A stretch of 64,000 nt of DNA, from the NCBI GenBank assembly GCA_034620365.1, contig JAQGEQ010000380.1:1116001-1180000 (forward strand). The letters run 5' to 3'. The translations under genes were made by a program, and so were the position numbers. The notes below the pieces were generated by a model that had not been told where the DNA came from, ran no database searches, and saw nothing but the letters and a program-made list of their open reading frames with translations. Positions within the stretch are counted from its first letter, which is position 1. Each line of letters begins with the position of its first letter. The DNA comes from Pegea sp. RAD2-039 (taxonomy: Eukaryota; Chordata; Thaliacea; Salpida; Salpidae). Below, piece by piece: positions 34,781 to 47,700 of the stretch.

Positions 34781-36589
34781 TTCAATTTTATATCTTGAAT
34801 AATCTGAATGTAATATAGGTTAAATAATTCAGAAATTCTTTATCTCATATACAGATAAGAAGTTTAAACAATTTAAACAAACAGTTTAAACACTTTTTTT
34901 ATATAATATAATTTTTTATATAATTTTACAACATGAAATATAGTAATTCAAATTAATATTACAGAAAAACAATAACAAAAATATTCTTGTTAAAGTTAAA
35001 ATATATCAAAAATATTAGAAAATTAAACTTTGTTATAATTAAAAAAATTAAATGTTATTATAAGAGAAATACTGGATTCCTAAACAAGAATTTTATGATT
35101 AACATTTTTTATAATTTAAATAGATTTTATCCTGCTTACAGTTTGTACATCATATCAAATAAGTGAAAGATCTAACTAATACTATTTACATGAAAGCACT
35201 TTTACTTTTAATACTTAAAAAAAGTATCAATAAGTAAATTGAAATCCAACATTTTTACTATTATTATACATTGAAGATACAATTTAAGCTATAGAACAAA
35301 CTGTAATCGTATTTAGTAGAACTCAATGTAAACAATGGCTAAATATTTTTGCCATCTTTCATTCATTAAATATTGAAATAAAAAGATATTGATAGAGTTG
35401 TAAAAAAAAATAAATTATAAGATCAACATAAAACAGGATTAAAGTGTTTATAAAATAGAAAATGAGACTAAAAAAACTAGGTAAATTTTATCAAATGCAA
35501 ACAAAGTTCATTTTTAGAATAATGTTTCAGAAACATTTACCAGCAAATATTGAAATAATAATCATAAGTGAATAAATCATTTTGTAAACAGTTTTCTGAG
35601 CAAAATAAAATGTAAAAAAAATTTCCAAAGTAATTTATATTTCATTTTATTGATCAGTGCATCTTAAATTTTATTCTACTTCCTGTTTTGAAAAGAAATT
35701 CTTTTTAGTTGATTAATCTCAAAAAAGTTACATTTTTCAAGCCAAGTATACTGTATATAATGTATTCTATGACATTATGCAAATGAGTTACATTTAGTAC
35801 TGATAAAAAGAAACTGATAAAACATTAATAAATTACTAATTATTGTAGATAATTTGTATTTTTCTGGATTTATTCTTGTATTTGCTTCCTCCTGCAGTTT
35901 ACAGAAATTATTAAATATTTTGTTCAGAGGTTGTTTAATGAGAGATATATTTACTTTCATCACATTGACATTTGCTTTTCAATTATGAGGAACTGTTCTA
36001 TCTTTTTTTTCTGAGGTGTTTAATTAATCTAATGTTCGATGTTTACCAGATTTGTAAACTTATCTTTACAAATATCCCTCATTAGTATAAATTAATTAAT
36101 TAAACATAATAGCAAATTTACTTAACTTTAGTTTTGGATGCTGCTGATAATTTTTATTCTTAATGATCTTTTTACTGAGTTTGAATATTCTTCCAATTTC
36201 TAAACGCATGGGATAAATATACTTTTTAGTACTTAAACGCTGTAAAATTTAGTTATTTTTTAAATATATAGTTTGATAACTTCCTATGAAGCTGTAACAA
36301 GAAGCTTATTTTTTGGTGGAATCACCATTTTGTTTTCACATTATGCAACAATCACTTCTTATCAATCTCTAATAAGTATTTTTAGTATTACATCCGAACA
36401 ACAAGTCTTCATCAAATATAAATTCTATTGCCGACATTTCTCGCAAAACACTTTTAGCTTCAAGTTTGTAAAAATTCACAGGTAAACAAAGAATGAGTTA
36501 TTCTAACCATAAAAATTGTTATAGCTTCTTTTCTCTTAGTTAATCCGCTGCTGTTCTACTACTGCCAGTTTTCTTCACCTCTAATTTAC
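34781..36589. other. AT-rich intergenic region
   Basis: No convincing gene. Just above the BORCS6-like start, the minus strand carries a pyrimidine tract ending ACATTCAG (boundary 34803/34804). Short frames at 35775-35963 and 36273-36485 have no recognised homology; the latter may be decayed 5' LINE sequence. Confidence 0.5.
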
Positions 36590-38619
36590 TATAAGATGAA
36601 GTTAGTGATAATACTATGGATCTTATTATCACATCAAAACCTGAGAAAATTATCTACGTTGATCAAAAAGAACCTTTTGCTCTAACATGCAACCACAACA
36701 TGATTGAATTTAAGGTTTATAAAACATTTTTCATGGATGTTGAAACTTCAAGAAAACAAAATTTTTATCGTGGAAGCCATGATGGTATTAATTAGTTTTT
36801 ATCTGAGGTTGGCTGAAATTTTGTTTTCAACTCTAGCGAAGACATCAATACTATTTACTCACTGTTTACTAACATCATTAAAGAGTCAGTTGAGAAATTC
36901 ATACCTTTTTATAGAGTCAACAAAAAACTACATTTGCCCAAATATTTAAGGAATTTACAACATTTGAAAAGCCTCTTATACAAACAAACTAAAGCAGAAC
37001 CTTCCATCAAATCTCTGTACAAAGATCTTTGTATAGCTTACAATAAATCTATTTATAATTTAGTTTTATTCTCCAGTTCCATCACAAGCTGGTTGCTATC
37101 ATCAAGAAAGGGAGATATTTGAGATCTCGCCTTAAGCTTGTGATTTATGAAGCCGAAAAACGTTTTCTTGTTAGGTGAAGATAAGAATGTTCTTTCTCTT
37201 CCTAAATAAAGCTGAATTGCTAAACAATCAATTTAATAGCGTTTTTATAACCGATGATCGCAATATTCTCTTTATTTCCTACTCCAGCATTCTTACAAAT
37301 GTCTCTGAGATGATAGATCTTAAAATAACGGTCGAAATAACTTTATTTTAAGGAAAACTACTTCCTCTTTATCACTACTCTTTAACTTCACTCTAAGGCA
37401 AGGGATGGTTGCACAAATTTGGAAAAAAGCTACCATTACTTCGGTTATCTGAAGAACATATCATTCACAACCATATAACCAGTCTTTTAATGGAACACCA
37501 TCTAATACTTGATGTCCAGTATGGTTTTGTGAAAGGGAGATCTTCCCTGGTTCAACGTCTCACTTTTCTTAATGAGCTTACAACCTATATACCTCAATTT
37601 TGCTAAAGCGTTTGATTCTGTCCCACAAAGCAAGTTTATTATTGTTTTACAGACCTCTGGGTTCTGTTCTGGGTCCCCTTCTCTGTTTAAACTTTATATG
37701 AAGAATTGTAGCAGTAGATGATGTCAGTGTGCTTCTGTATTTAGATGACATCAAGCTATTATCTTGCAATCCTTCAAAACTTCAAACTAATCAACACACT
37801 GTAGAAAACTGATCTACGAACTGGCAGCTCAGAATCTAGCCCACAAAGTCTGAACTTATAACTTTTTCTCGTAAACCAGCTGCAAATTCCTTGAACCAAT
37901 ACTCCATCAATGGATTTATTATTCAACGAATATCTTCGGTCTTAGACCTTGGCATTACCCCATCATCTGACTTTAAATGGCACAGTCATGTTTCAAAAAT
38001 ATTTGCAAAATCAATCAACCTTGTCTACCTTATTATAAAGACCTTTAATTCTAAAGATTTATACTTCTTTATCAATCTCTTCAAATTATTCGTACGTCCA
38101 GTTCTTGAATAAAATTTCAGTGCATGGATGCCATATCAAATAAGTAATATCGAAAAAATCGAGTCTGTTCAGGCAATATTTACGAGATTGGTATGCAGAA
38201 AACTTAATATTAAATACGATAGTTATAAACATCACCTTAGCTTCTTAAATCTAGATACTTCTGAAATTTGACAGATTAAACACGACTTAATTCTAATTTT
38301 TAAAATTATCCACAAGTTAGTTGACCTTACTTACCGCACAATCAGTATATGGAACAATCTGCCATCAGAGATTGTCATGTCAAAATCACTTGTGTTGTTC
38401 AAAAAAAAGCTGAATTGTTATAATATCGCCAACATTGCCATTTCTAAACTGTGAATTTTTCTCTTTTACAATTCTACGATTCTGTGCAATTCTTCATTGT
38501 CATATCCTTTTTCGTTTACACGTCAAATAGATCTAATTTGTGAGAATGTGTGTTAGCGAGAGGTGCTCTCTTTAGGCACCCTCCTTCACATTTATTGTAA
38601 TAAATAAATAAATAAATAA
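36590..38619 (+). mobile_element. Decayed CR1/Jockey-type LINE, 5'-truncated
   Basis: Conceptual reading in several frames gives the end of an APE endonuclease (TMDLIITSKPEKI, HNMIEF), the linker (LPKYLRNLQHLKSLLYKQTK), and reverse-transcriptase pieces: YGFVKGRSSLVQRLTFLNEL, LYLDDIK (the catalytic box, near 37735-37749), LDLGITPSSDFKWHSHVSKI and the C-terminal SIWNNLPSEIVMSKSLVLFK. Many stops and frame changes are present, so it is long dead. The 3' end is an (AATA)n tail with no poly-A. The frames at 36704, 36934, 37409 and 37891 are fragments of it. Confidence 0.85.
38598..38619 (+). repeat. (AATA)n microsatellite at the LINE 3' end
   Basis: About five AATA units follow CACATTTATTGT. Short tandem 3' tails are usual for CR1-related LINEs. 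The preceding GAGAGGTGC...GCACCCTC can form a short hairpin. Confidence 0.8.
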
Positions 38620-41600
38620 AACCACCGAAAACTTATCCATCGTACCCTAACCAAACCTTCACTTCTATAAAATAATATCTATGTCCTACTTTTCTTGGTT
38701 TGTAATAACAGTTTATGATGCGCTTTTTAACCATTATATTTACGTAATCCTGTGAGCCTAAAATGCCTGAACAGGCTCTCTAGTTTCTGAGAAACAAAGT
38801 TAGGTGTTGTATTTTAATAATAGTATATATACTTTATAAGGTATAATTTTATATTTTGTTATTTTATACCAGCTTTAGACTGATTTTCAGGCCGCTAGAA
38901 AGTTTAAACTCAACCAACGTAGTACTAAAAATTAAGAAAATTTCAAAAGTTATATTAAAAAACTTTTTATTGAAAACAAAGACCAGATGCTTAAATTCAG
39001 CAAATAAAACAAACCTCAAGACTTATTAAGACTCCAAAGACTCATTTGAGTCTGTGCAGTCAGCTTTGAAACTATTTTTCTAAATAAATGGGTCAACTTA
39101 TCAGATTATTGGCGTCTTCAACTATAAAAATTTAATTTTAGTTCACATAAATCAGATAAGTTGTATAAGTCCAGATGCTAGATAAAAAAAAACTAGCTTT
39201 ATTTAAGTTATACTCATGAAACATTTAAAGAGAATTCAATGTGAGTCATCGATGTGGTAACGCACAGCATGGTTCTTTATCTCTTTTTCAACTTTATTTT
39301 TCATAAGATTGGTATTTCTAACATCTGTAAATGTACAAAATTAAAATAATGCAGCAGATTTTGAACTGACTGTGATGATTAAGATGTAATGATTCCAATT
39401 TGGTCTTTTAAATTGTTTATTTGCTGATGTTTGATCATCATCAGAATAATTATTTGTGATTTTGTTCACAAATTATCTTGGTCTAGTCAACGTTTGTATA
39501 ATTCTTCTTTAGAACCACTGATTTTGTAGCAAAAATAAAGCGTAAATGACGACAGAATAACTAACCAAAGAGTTTAAATAATGATTCGAGTGTTTATTAA
39601 AAACAACCTTCATACTTTACATAGCCTGATAATTCCAACATTTTCAAGATTTATCATCAGATTGGATATCTCCAATAAGATAAAATTCAATCTCTACCAG
39701 AAGTTGCAGTTTGGGTTAAAATACTATTCTATTTAAAGGAAAAAATGTTACAACCTTTTAAAATAAATTAAACAAATGAGTTTTCATGCTGAAAAAAATC
39801 CATACATTTATTTAATTGATGATTGCGTTAGTATACTAAAAATTACTTCTCTAAATCTAATTTTGGTCATCTATACGTTTTATGCTTTTTAATAAAATCT
39901 ATGATTTAATCTTAACGCACAAAGTGAACTGAAGATTTCTTTCTAAAAGAACGTAAAAAAATAATTTGTTTAATGAACTATTTAATTTTAACAGTTCAAC
40001 ATAGAAATTTGAAACCTCAAAACCTCTTATAAATTACAATGTATTCTATTAAGTGATTTACAAAAAGCACCAAAAATTAGTCACTTATATAATAAAATTC
40101 CAAACGTATGATATTGTTTTGTACTTAAATAACTACAAATTATAAATATTTACTTACAGCCTTCAATAAAAACATCCATAAAACATTACAGAATATTTTT
40201 TAGTTGAATTTGATATTTTAAACTACAGTTTTCAACAGATCATGCTATTAAAATTTTGATCATATAAACACACACAAATATATTTTTCAACCACAAGATG
40301 ACAGCAACATCTTAAAAATAAAACTAACAGTTATGTGAATTATGTTGAAAAGTACTATGGTCTTCTACCGCCTTCTTCTTACAATAGCTTGGTTAATCTT
40401 TTTTTGTTTATCGTATTATGTGCATGTAGGGGTAGTAGTAACCAGTCAGTAAGGTTCAAAGCTTACACAAGAAGCTGCTCGATGCAGTAAAAGTTAATTA
40501 ATATATTAGTAGTCAACAGCTTATAATATTTATATAAGTGTTTGGTTAGTTATTAAGAATAGTAAGATTTTTAATACAAAATTTTTGAAGTTAAAAAAGT
40601 TATTAAAAAGGAGAAAAAACGAACTAAATATTCCGTTCATTCGATAAGTATAAATATTTTATGTGAAGAATGAATAAATGTTAAGATCTCTAAGATTAAT
40701 TGATGAATATTTTGCTGAATACGCACGCGTAATAATCCGATTTCAACGTCTAAAATTGTAAAATAAATTTACATGAAAAAAGGCAGTTGCTAGTCTGTTT
40801 GAAAGGGAATTTTTCTGTTCAAACGATTTTTAAACTTTTTTTTTCAGATACTAATTTTGTTTTCAATGCTTAACCTTTTGTTGTAAAATAAGAATTGATT
40901 GACATTTATATATTCTGTTTCCGTTTAACTACAAAGTATAAAAACCTTTTACACTAATATCTTTATTTTTCTACTTTTCAAAAATCTTTTCACTGAATTA
41001 TACAATGTTTTAATGAAATATTTGATAAATATAAAATAAATATGTTACTTTTGTTAATTTGTCCATAAGTTTATTTATTTTATCCTCTATCATTTTTAGC
41101 TAGTCTTTAAAAAAATAATCTTTTGTCGCACTCAAAAAAATAAATCATATTTTATTTTGATGTTAGTATTACATAGTTATATATTATTTTATACATTTTT
41201 TATGGATTTAAATAACTTCGTTTTTGATTAAGTTGATAGCAAGTTTTAACTCATGTAAAGATGCACTTCTCTTGAAGATTAATCACTATCCTGGTAATTT
41301 AATAATCAATCTTTTTTTAAATATATTTTTTGTAAAAAGCTCTGTTTTCAATACTGAGTTCAGTTTGCATTTAGCGTGGATAAAAATTTAACTATAATTG
41401 TGATCTAAACGATCTTTTTATTTTATTAGAATAGTGCAAAATTCATTTTGATAAAATATTAAGCGTTTTTATCTGAGCTTGACTTATTACTATCACACAG
41501 ATTTAAGTTTAAATCTTTGGTTAGCTCCTTACACTTTTTGGTTGACTTCCAAAAGTGAAGCAGATAAAAAGATTGTTGCTATATTCAAAGCTAATCGTGT

Positions 41601-41700
41601 AGAAGTTTACAATACAATGAAGATAGAGATTTATTCGTTATCAGTATTTCAACAAAATTTCAGTCAATAACAACGGAGCTATAAAAAATAACAAAGAATT
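38620..41700. other. AT-rich intergenic region upstream of the calcium channel
   Basis: No gene recognised. A frame at 41479-41670 (63 codons) lies just before the channel start but has a stop before it and no homology. A CAG at 41661-41663 after a pyrimidine-containing stretch lies 37 nt before the ATG and may be a leader acceptor. The promoter of the channel gene should lie here or upstream; I see no diagnostic elements. Confidence 0.5.
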
Positions 41701-44700
41701 ATGAGTGATTTATGTCTCTATCGTGATCAGAAGAAAGATTTTATGGTACTTGGTGAACCAACAGTCCCAACAACAATCAAATCAGTTGCTTTTCAAGTTG
41801 ATACTGATATTGAGCATGCAAACAACGACCAGCCTTGTGGTGGTTGCCCTTACAGGGGCGAACGCTTAAGATTAACTGATGATGACTCAATGACTGAGCT
41901 TGGTTCTTCTAGTGGAGCCAAATCTCAAGATGGTGAGCTTTTTCCAGCTTTACATCCAGTAGTGTTTGGATGTCTTAAGCAAAAAACGCTTCCTCGGATT
42001 TGGTGTCTTCGAATCGTAGCCAATCCATATCCTTCTATTTTTATTAAATAAAGTTTTGAAAAAATATTCTAAAACTAAAATTGATTATTTAATAATTTAT
42101 AAATATTTTCAAAAAAAATTAATTAGCTTTATAGTTTTGGATTTATTATTAATTTTAAATTAAAATAAGATAAAAATTGTATTACTAATTATTAAATTAA
42201 ATTATTATATTAAAATTATTAAACACTAAGCGAAGTTAGAAAATAATTTTTAGTTTAAATAATGAAAATCAACGTATTATGCGATGGTTATAGAATCAAA
42301 ACGTTTTAGTTGGGAGCCGTTTCCTTATCTACTTCTTGAACTTTGACTATACATTCGCCATTCCTTGTCTCTCTTAAAGGTTTGGCATGTTTTGTTTTTC
42401 ATTAAGTGAAGGAACTTCAATCACTGAATGACATATAGATAGATAACTGAAAATTAGAATTTTAACAGCACAAGAAAAACGTATTTACTTCAGTTTCTCA
42501 AAATTTATTTCAAAACTCGATTATAATTATTACAAAGTTTGAGATTACAGGTTGTAAATGATTTTAATCTGACTTTGAATGATGTTTATGTTAGCTTTCA
42601 AAGTATGAATGACTTTGTTTAAAAATATGCAGAGATAAATATGCTTCATTGAGTTTAGCTAGAAAACTTAAAGAAATTTACGCATCACTACTTTCATTAC
42701 AAATTTATAAGATTATTCATGTTCAAGTCAACACAAAATCTAATCTTATTTATTAAGATTGTAAGAATTGAAATTTAATTAGAATTAAGAAGATTTTATT
42801 AAAAAAAAAACAGCTGTATTGAGACATACATTTGTTTTCTAATATTTTGTAAACTTTAAAAAAGTCCAACAATTTTGTTATTTTTAAGTTTTTTTTAACA
42901 ATGCAAGGATACTTTATTAGTTTATAAAGGTTAGTTTCTACATACCGTAACATTTCTGAATCATTTTATTCGAAGAAAAGCAATATGCTTTAAAATGTAT
43001 CTTGATTAAATCGCAAGCTGCAGTAAGATTTATTTCTCAAGAAGTGTTCGTTCACATTTTAAACAGGTTTAATGGAACAAACTTTTGTTTAACCAAACCA
43101 AGGACAAAGAATTTTGAAATTTGTTGTTCAAATAAATGTTCTTTGTTGAGATTTTCTACAATTGTAAAATAGAAGAAAGAATTTATATCTAATATAAAAT
43201 AGTAAAGTTGTTGCTTCAGTATCTTCAAGCATATGTATTTCTAGATCAATATACGTTGTTTTTATAACAAAGTTGTACATAAAAAAATTATTTGTTAGTT
43301 TTTATATCTTCAAAATTTTCAAAATCATTACTTTTATAAAGATCTTAGAAAACATTTTATTGAAATGCTCAACAAATAAACTATCAATTATTTTTTATAG
43401 ACTGAACAATTTTCCTAATTCAAAGTATAATTTTTTTTATTTATTCGATTTCTTTTAAGGTAGACTTGTTGTGTAATGAAATTATAAGAGTTGAACTGAT
43501 GTTAGTAATTACTTCAACATTTTATATTGTACATCGTAATCTATATCTACATATTAAATATCCACAATTGAACTACAATAAAGAAAACCCTTTTCAAATA
43601 TCTTTTTATTTTTCTGATTGATTTATTTACAGTTTTCCTATACACCGTTCTTTGTAAACGTAAATTATTGTGTAATTTTGATATCTATGTTATATTTAAA
43701 ACTTTGCTTTTTATTTAGAATTCATTTTATTCAAGCAGGATTTTATTTTATATACATGATGAAGTTTTGAAAATAGATTGAAATTTAAAAAATAGTATAA
43801 ATAAGGTTTAATTTCTGAATTCAATAGTTTAATTAGAACTCCTATACTGAAAAAAACAAAATAGTTTTTTCTAAAGATATTAGTTTCAGTAAAAATGATA
43901 AATTAAGAACTATTCCTTAAATTCTACTTTGTTTTAAAATTTAACCATTTATTTTATACTGTATACATTATAAATAAGTACATATGTAGATAAAAAATCT
44001 TATGAAATTAGTATAATTTATAACGATTATGTCTCTGACTGCTTTTTCATTAATTTGATTATTAGACTCAGTGACAGTATGAAACTTTTCAGTTTGTTTT
44101 TACCGTATTTCAGCTTTTTATTTTTTGGCTTGTTTGTTATATAGCTTGTCATTTTTACTGAAAATGATATTAGTAAGCTTTATGTAGACATCTGTTGTTG
44201 TTGTTGTGAGACATAGCATGGTATTTAAAATTAAAAGTTTAGAAAAATATTTAACTTTTCGTTTACAAATAAATTCTCTCATTTATTGCTGAGAATTAAC
44301 ACAACGCAAAGAAATTTTTAAAAAAAGAGTTAAAAAAAAGACAAACAATAACAATGAGAACACCAATCAATATTTTATACTTTGTTGAGTAGACATCAGA
44401 AATTCGATTTAGTACATTGCTATATGAGTGCAAGGAGTTGATTTTTTTCATAAATAATTTTACATCTCTCAAGAAACAATTGCTTTCAATGAATCTTTAT
44501 ATTTCTTTAAAAATTAATTCCTGCTGTAATAGTTTCTATTAAATGAAATCAATAACAATAATTCTAATCAATTACACCAAACTCTGTTTGAGATCATTGA
44601 TAAATGATTCATAAATAAATATTCAGAATAAAAATAAACAGTAAGAACTTGTATAACTTTACAAGCTCATATTGTGACCAAATGACTTTAATTGCTCATT

Positions 44701-47700
44701 TTTTAACATCATTGAAATTGTTGTATGTTGAATCAAATGAATTTTGTTTTGTATACCTTTAAATGATTTCTTTAACAGAAAACTCACTAGAAGCTTTAGT
44801 TTCACTGGATTTCATTTAAATCATGTCTAACCTGTTTAAACTACTAAATTGGAAACAGTGTTTTGATGTGCACTGAACCAACATAAAGCAAATTCCTTTG
44901 CAATCTATCATTAATCAGCAACAATTATATATTCAAAGATACTCAATGATACTGTTAAAAGATAAAAATAGATAATCTGCATAATATCCCAATCATGGAT
45001 GTAAACTGTTAGAAATGAACTATTGATTGTAAAAAAAAGCTTTTATCATGAAAGTAAGAGCATGTTTCAGTCAGAACGTATACCAAAACATTATACTTTT
45101 GGATATTATTGGCTTTGTCCTTCCTAAGAATACTCAATTGTGCTTATATAGTCATTATATCGAATAAGATGAGTATAGTTTTTGTACAGGTATACCAAGA
45201 TGAGATAGCCACAACAAACAATAGTTCTTGTAACTTTTGTTTTGCTTTGCTCATAATAAATAAACAATTATTTAATTATCAAGTGGTTTTTGATCGAGAC
45301 AGTATTTGCTGATTCTTTTAGAGAAATCCAACAGTTTTATCGTTGAAAAAAGTATAGAAAATTGTATTATTTTAATCTAAATGTTAACGAAAAATCTTTT
45401 TATGCTTTTGCTTCTTAAAACAAGCTATATGCTGTAAAATAATTAATATTTTATTATTTTGTCACTGTTTGTTAAAAAACTATTACAGTTTAGTTTGATC
45501 AGCAATCAACATTTTTCATCAGAGATATAGAAAAAGTTGAGTATAAAGTTAGGGTAAAAGCAATAAAGCAAACAGAACTTTAAATAAATTTTTGTATCAA
45601 TATCTATCAAATGCTTTAAAAAGTGTTTTGGTTTTTTTCAAATAATTGTTCTTCGTAAATTCTAAGCATTAAACAAATCACTTAAGAAGCTCGTTAGAGA
45701 AATTTATTTGAGTTTTTTTTTTCATTCTTCAGATTAACCTCAACAATTAAACAAAGATGTATTCCATCTCAGGGTACACGAAATGAGTTATTTTAAATAT
45801 TTTATACTCGATAAACTAAACCAAATGATTTTTTTAATAATAAATGTAACCAAATCTAAATAAATGTAGTCTTATATTCAAAACTACATCGAATAGTAGT
45901 TAATTAATCTTATTATACGAATACTTAGTAGTAATCTCATTGGTTATTACCTTTACCAAATATTTTCATTCCAAACATGGCTGGAAAGACTCAGTATGTT
46001 TGCAATTTTGGTAAATTGCGTCACATTAGGCCTTTACGAACCTTGTAGCCACAATCATTCTGAAGAATGTACAAATGACGTTTGTCGGGCATTATCGGTT
46101 AGTATCTCTAATTATTTTCGATATACTTCAGTTTTTAATTATTATTTTTAACATTTCTTACAACTAATTTTACATAAAGTTATCATGAAAGTTGCCTTGT
46201 ATTATTATTCGATTATATGGTTAAAAAACAATATTTGGAATAATTTTTTAACCCACAAATATACATTTGGTCCAATTTTCGACTAAAACCTTTCTACTTA
46301 TGTAGACGATCGATAAGTGTAAAACGATTTTTAACTATAAAATTATCATGTCTATTTTGAATAGAGTTTGTAAATACAAAGTTTAAATTTCTTCATGTTA
46401 AAACTAGATCAACATCATAAAAACATCAAATGAAATACTTATTTTATTTAATTATTAAATATTTGTTTAAAACGAATCAATAAAGGCTTTGTGAAAGTCC
46501 AACTACTAATGTAAGTGATTTGTTTAATTTTATCTAAATTTTCTTAAATTGGTATAATGATACCTTTAAAATGTTTAAATTAAAAGCTATTAAACTACTA
46601 CAGTAGAAAATTAAATTTTCTGTTTATAGTATTATCATTTGACTTGTTTAATGCTTCCTTAAGTGAATGAAGTAAATAATTCAAACCACATCACCATAAA
46701 ATTAAATAATAAATCAATAGGTCATACATTTACTTGAGTTTCATTGAAAAATAGTTTAAGTCCTAAAGATGTTGTCTTTGTTTATATATTTTTATTTTTA
46801 AATTATGCTGTCAATTATTTTTTTTCAACTTTTTGGGTTAATTACATCAATAAGCAAACAATATTGTTTTATCGGTTTGTATACTATAGCAACTTAATTT
46901 AAAGCTTTTATTTTATAACGTAAGTTAGTCTACTTTAAATTATTTAACTTTTAGTAATTGGTTGCAAAGATTTTTAGAATATGATTTCTGTCAAAAACTT
47001 TTTGTAAAAAGAAAACTTTATTTAGTAAATAACAAAACAAAAGAATAAATGTAACTAACGCTGTTTAAAGAACTCAGATTACAAAGTTCATAAATTTTGT
47101 ATTAGTTCTAAATATAAATAATTCCATAATTTGTTATAGTGACGAACTAAACCTTGATTAAATTGTTATTATCTTTATGAAAATTGTTGTCATAAATAAG
47201 TCAATGATGACAGCAAGTTTTAATGAAGTTTGTAAACGTCAGTTTCAAACCAACCGAAAATATTTTGTTCATCTGAAATTTTAGAAAACTTTTGGCTTCA
47301 TTGCAAATTATTAAAGTTTTTTTTAGACATGAAAGCTTTTCTGAAATGTAAGCTTTGAAATATTTATACCTTGTTATACTCTGTCTGTTATGTTGTGTCG
47401 GACAGAATCCTCATATATTTTGTTTCCTTAGGTATGCGATCACGTGGTTTTGAGTTTTTTCACAATTGAGATGCTTATTAAAATGTTGGCAATGGGTGTT
47501 TGGGGTAAAATTGGTTACCTTGGAGATGCTTGGAACTTTTTGGATTTTTTTATTGTTGTTATGGGGTAAGATATCGTTTTATACTTTTACTTAGAATATA
47601 CCCGTCGTAAAATTAACAAAAGTCGTTAAGATTAATTAAAAATCTTTCTCTGTTTATAAAACTTTGTTTGAAATTAACATTTTGCTATTAGTTACATATG

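Noticed and set aside
38750-38800. Short inverted repeat GAGCCT...AGGCTC as a transposon terminus
   Set aside because: A six-base stem with no partner elsewhere and no target duplication; chance is enough.
41479-41670. Open frame just upstream of the Cav3 start as an extra N-terminal exon
   Set aside because: It has no similarity to channel N-termini, and an in-frame TAA precedes the ATG at 41701.
45109-45312. Plus-strand 67-codon frame in the large Cav3 intron
   Set aside because: No homology, no splice context that fits phase, and composition like the surrounding intron.
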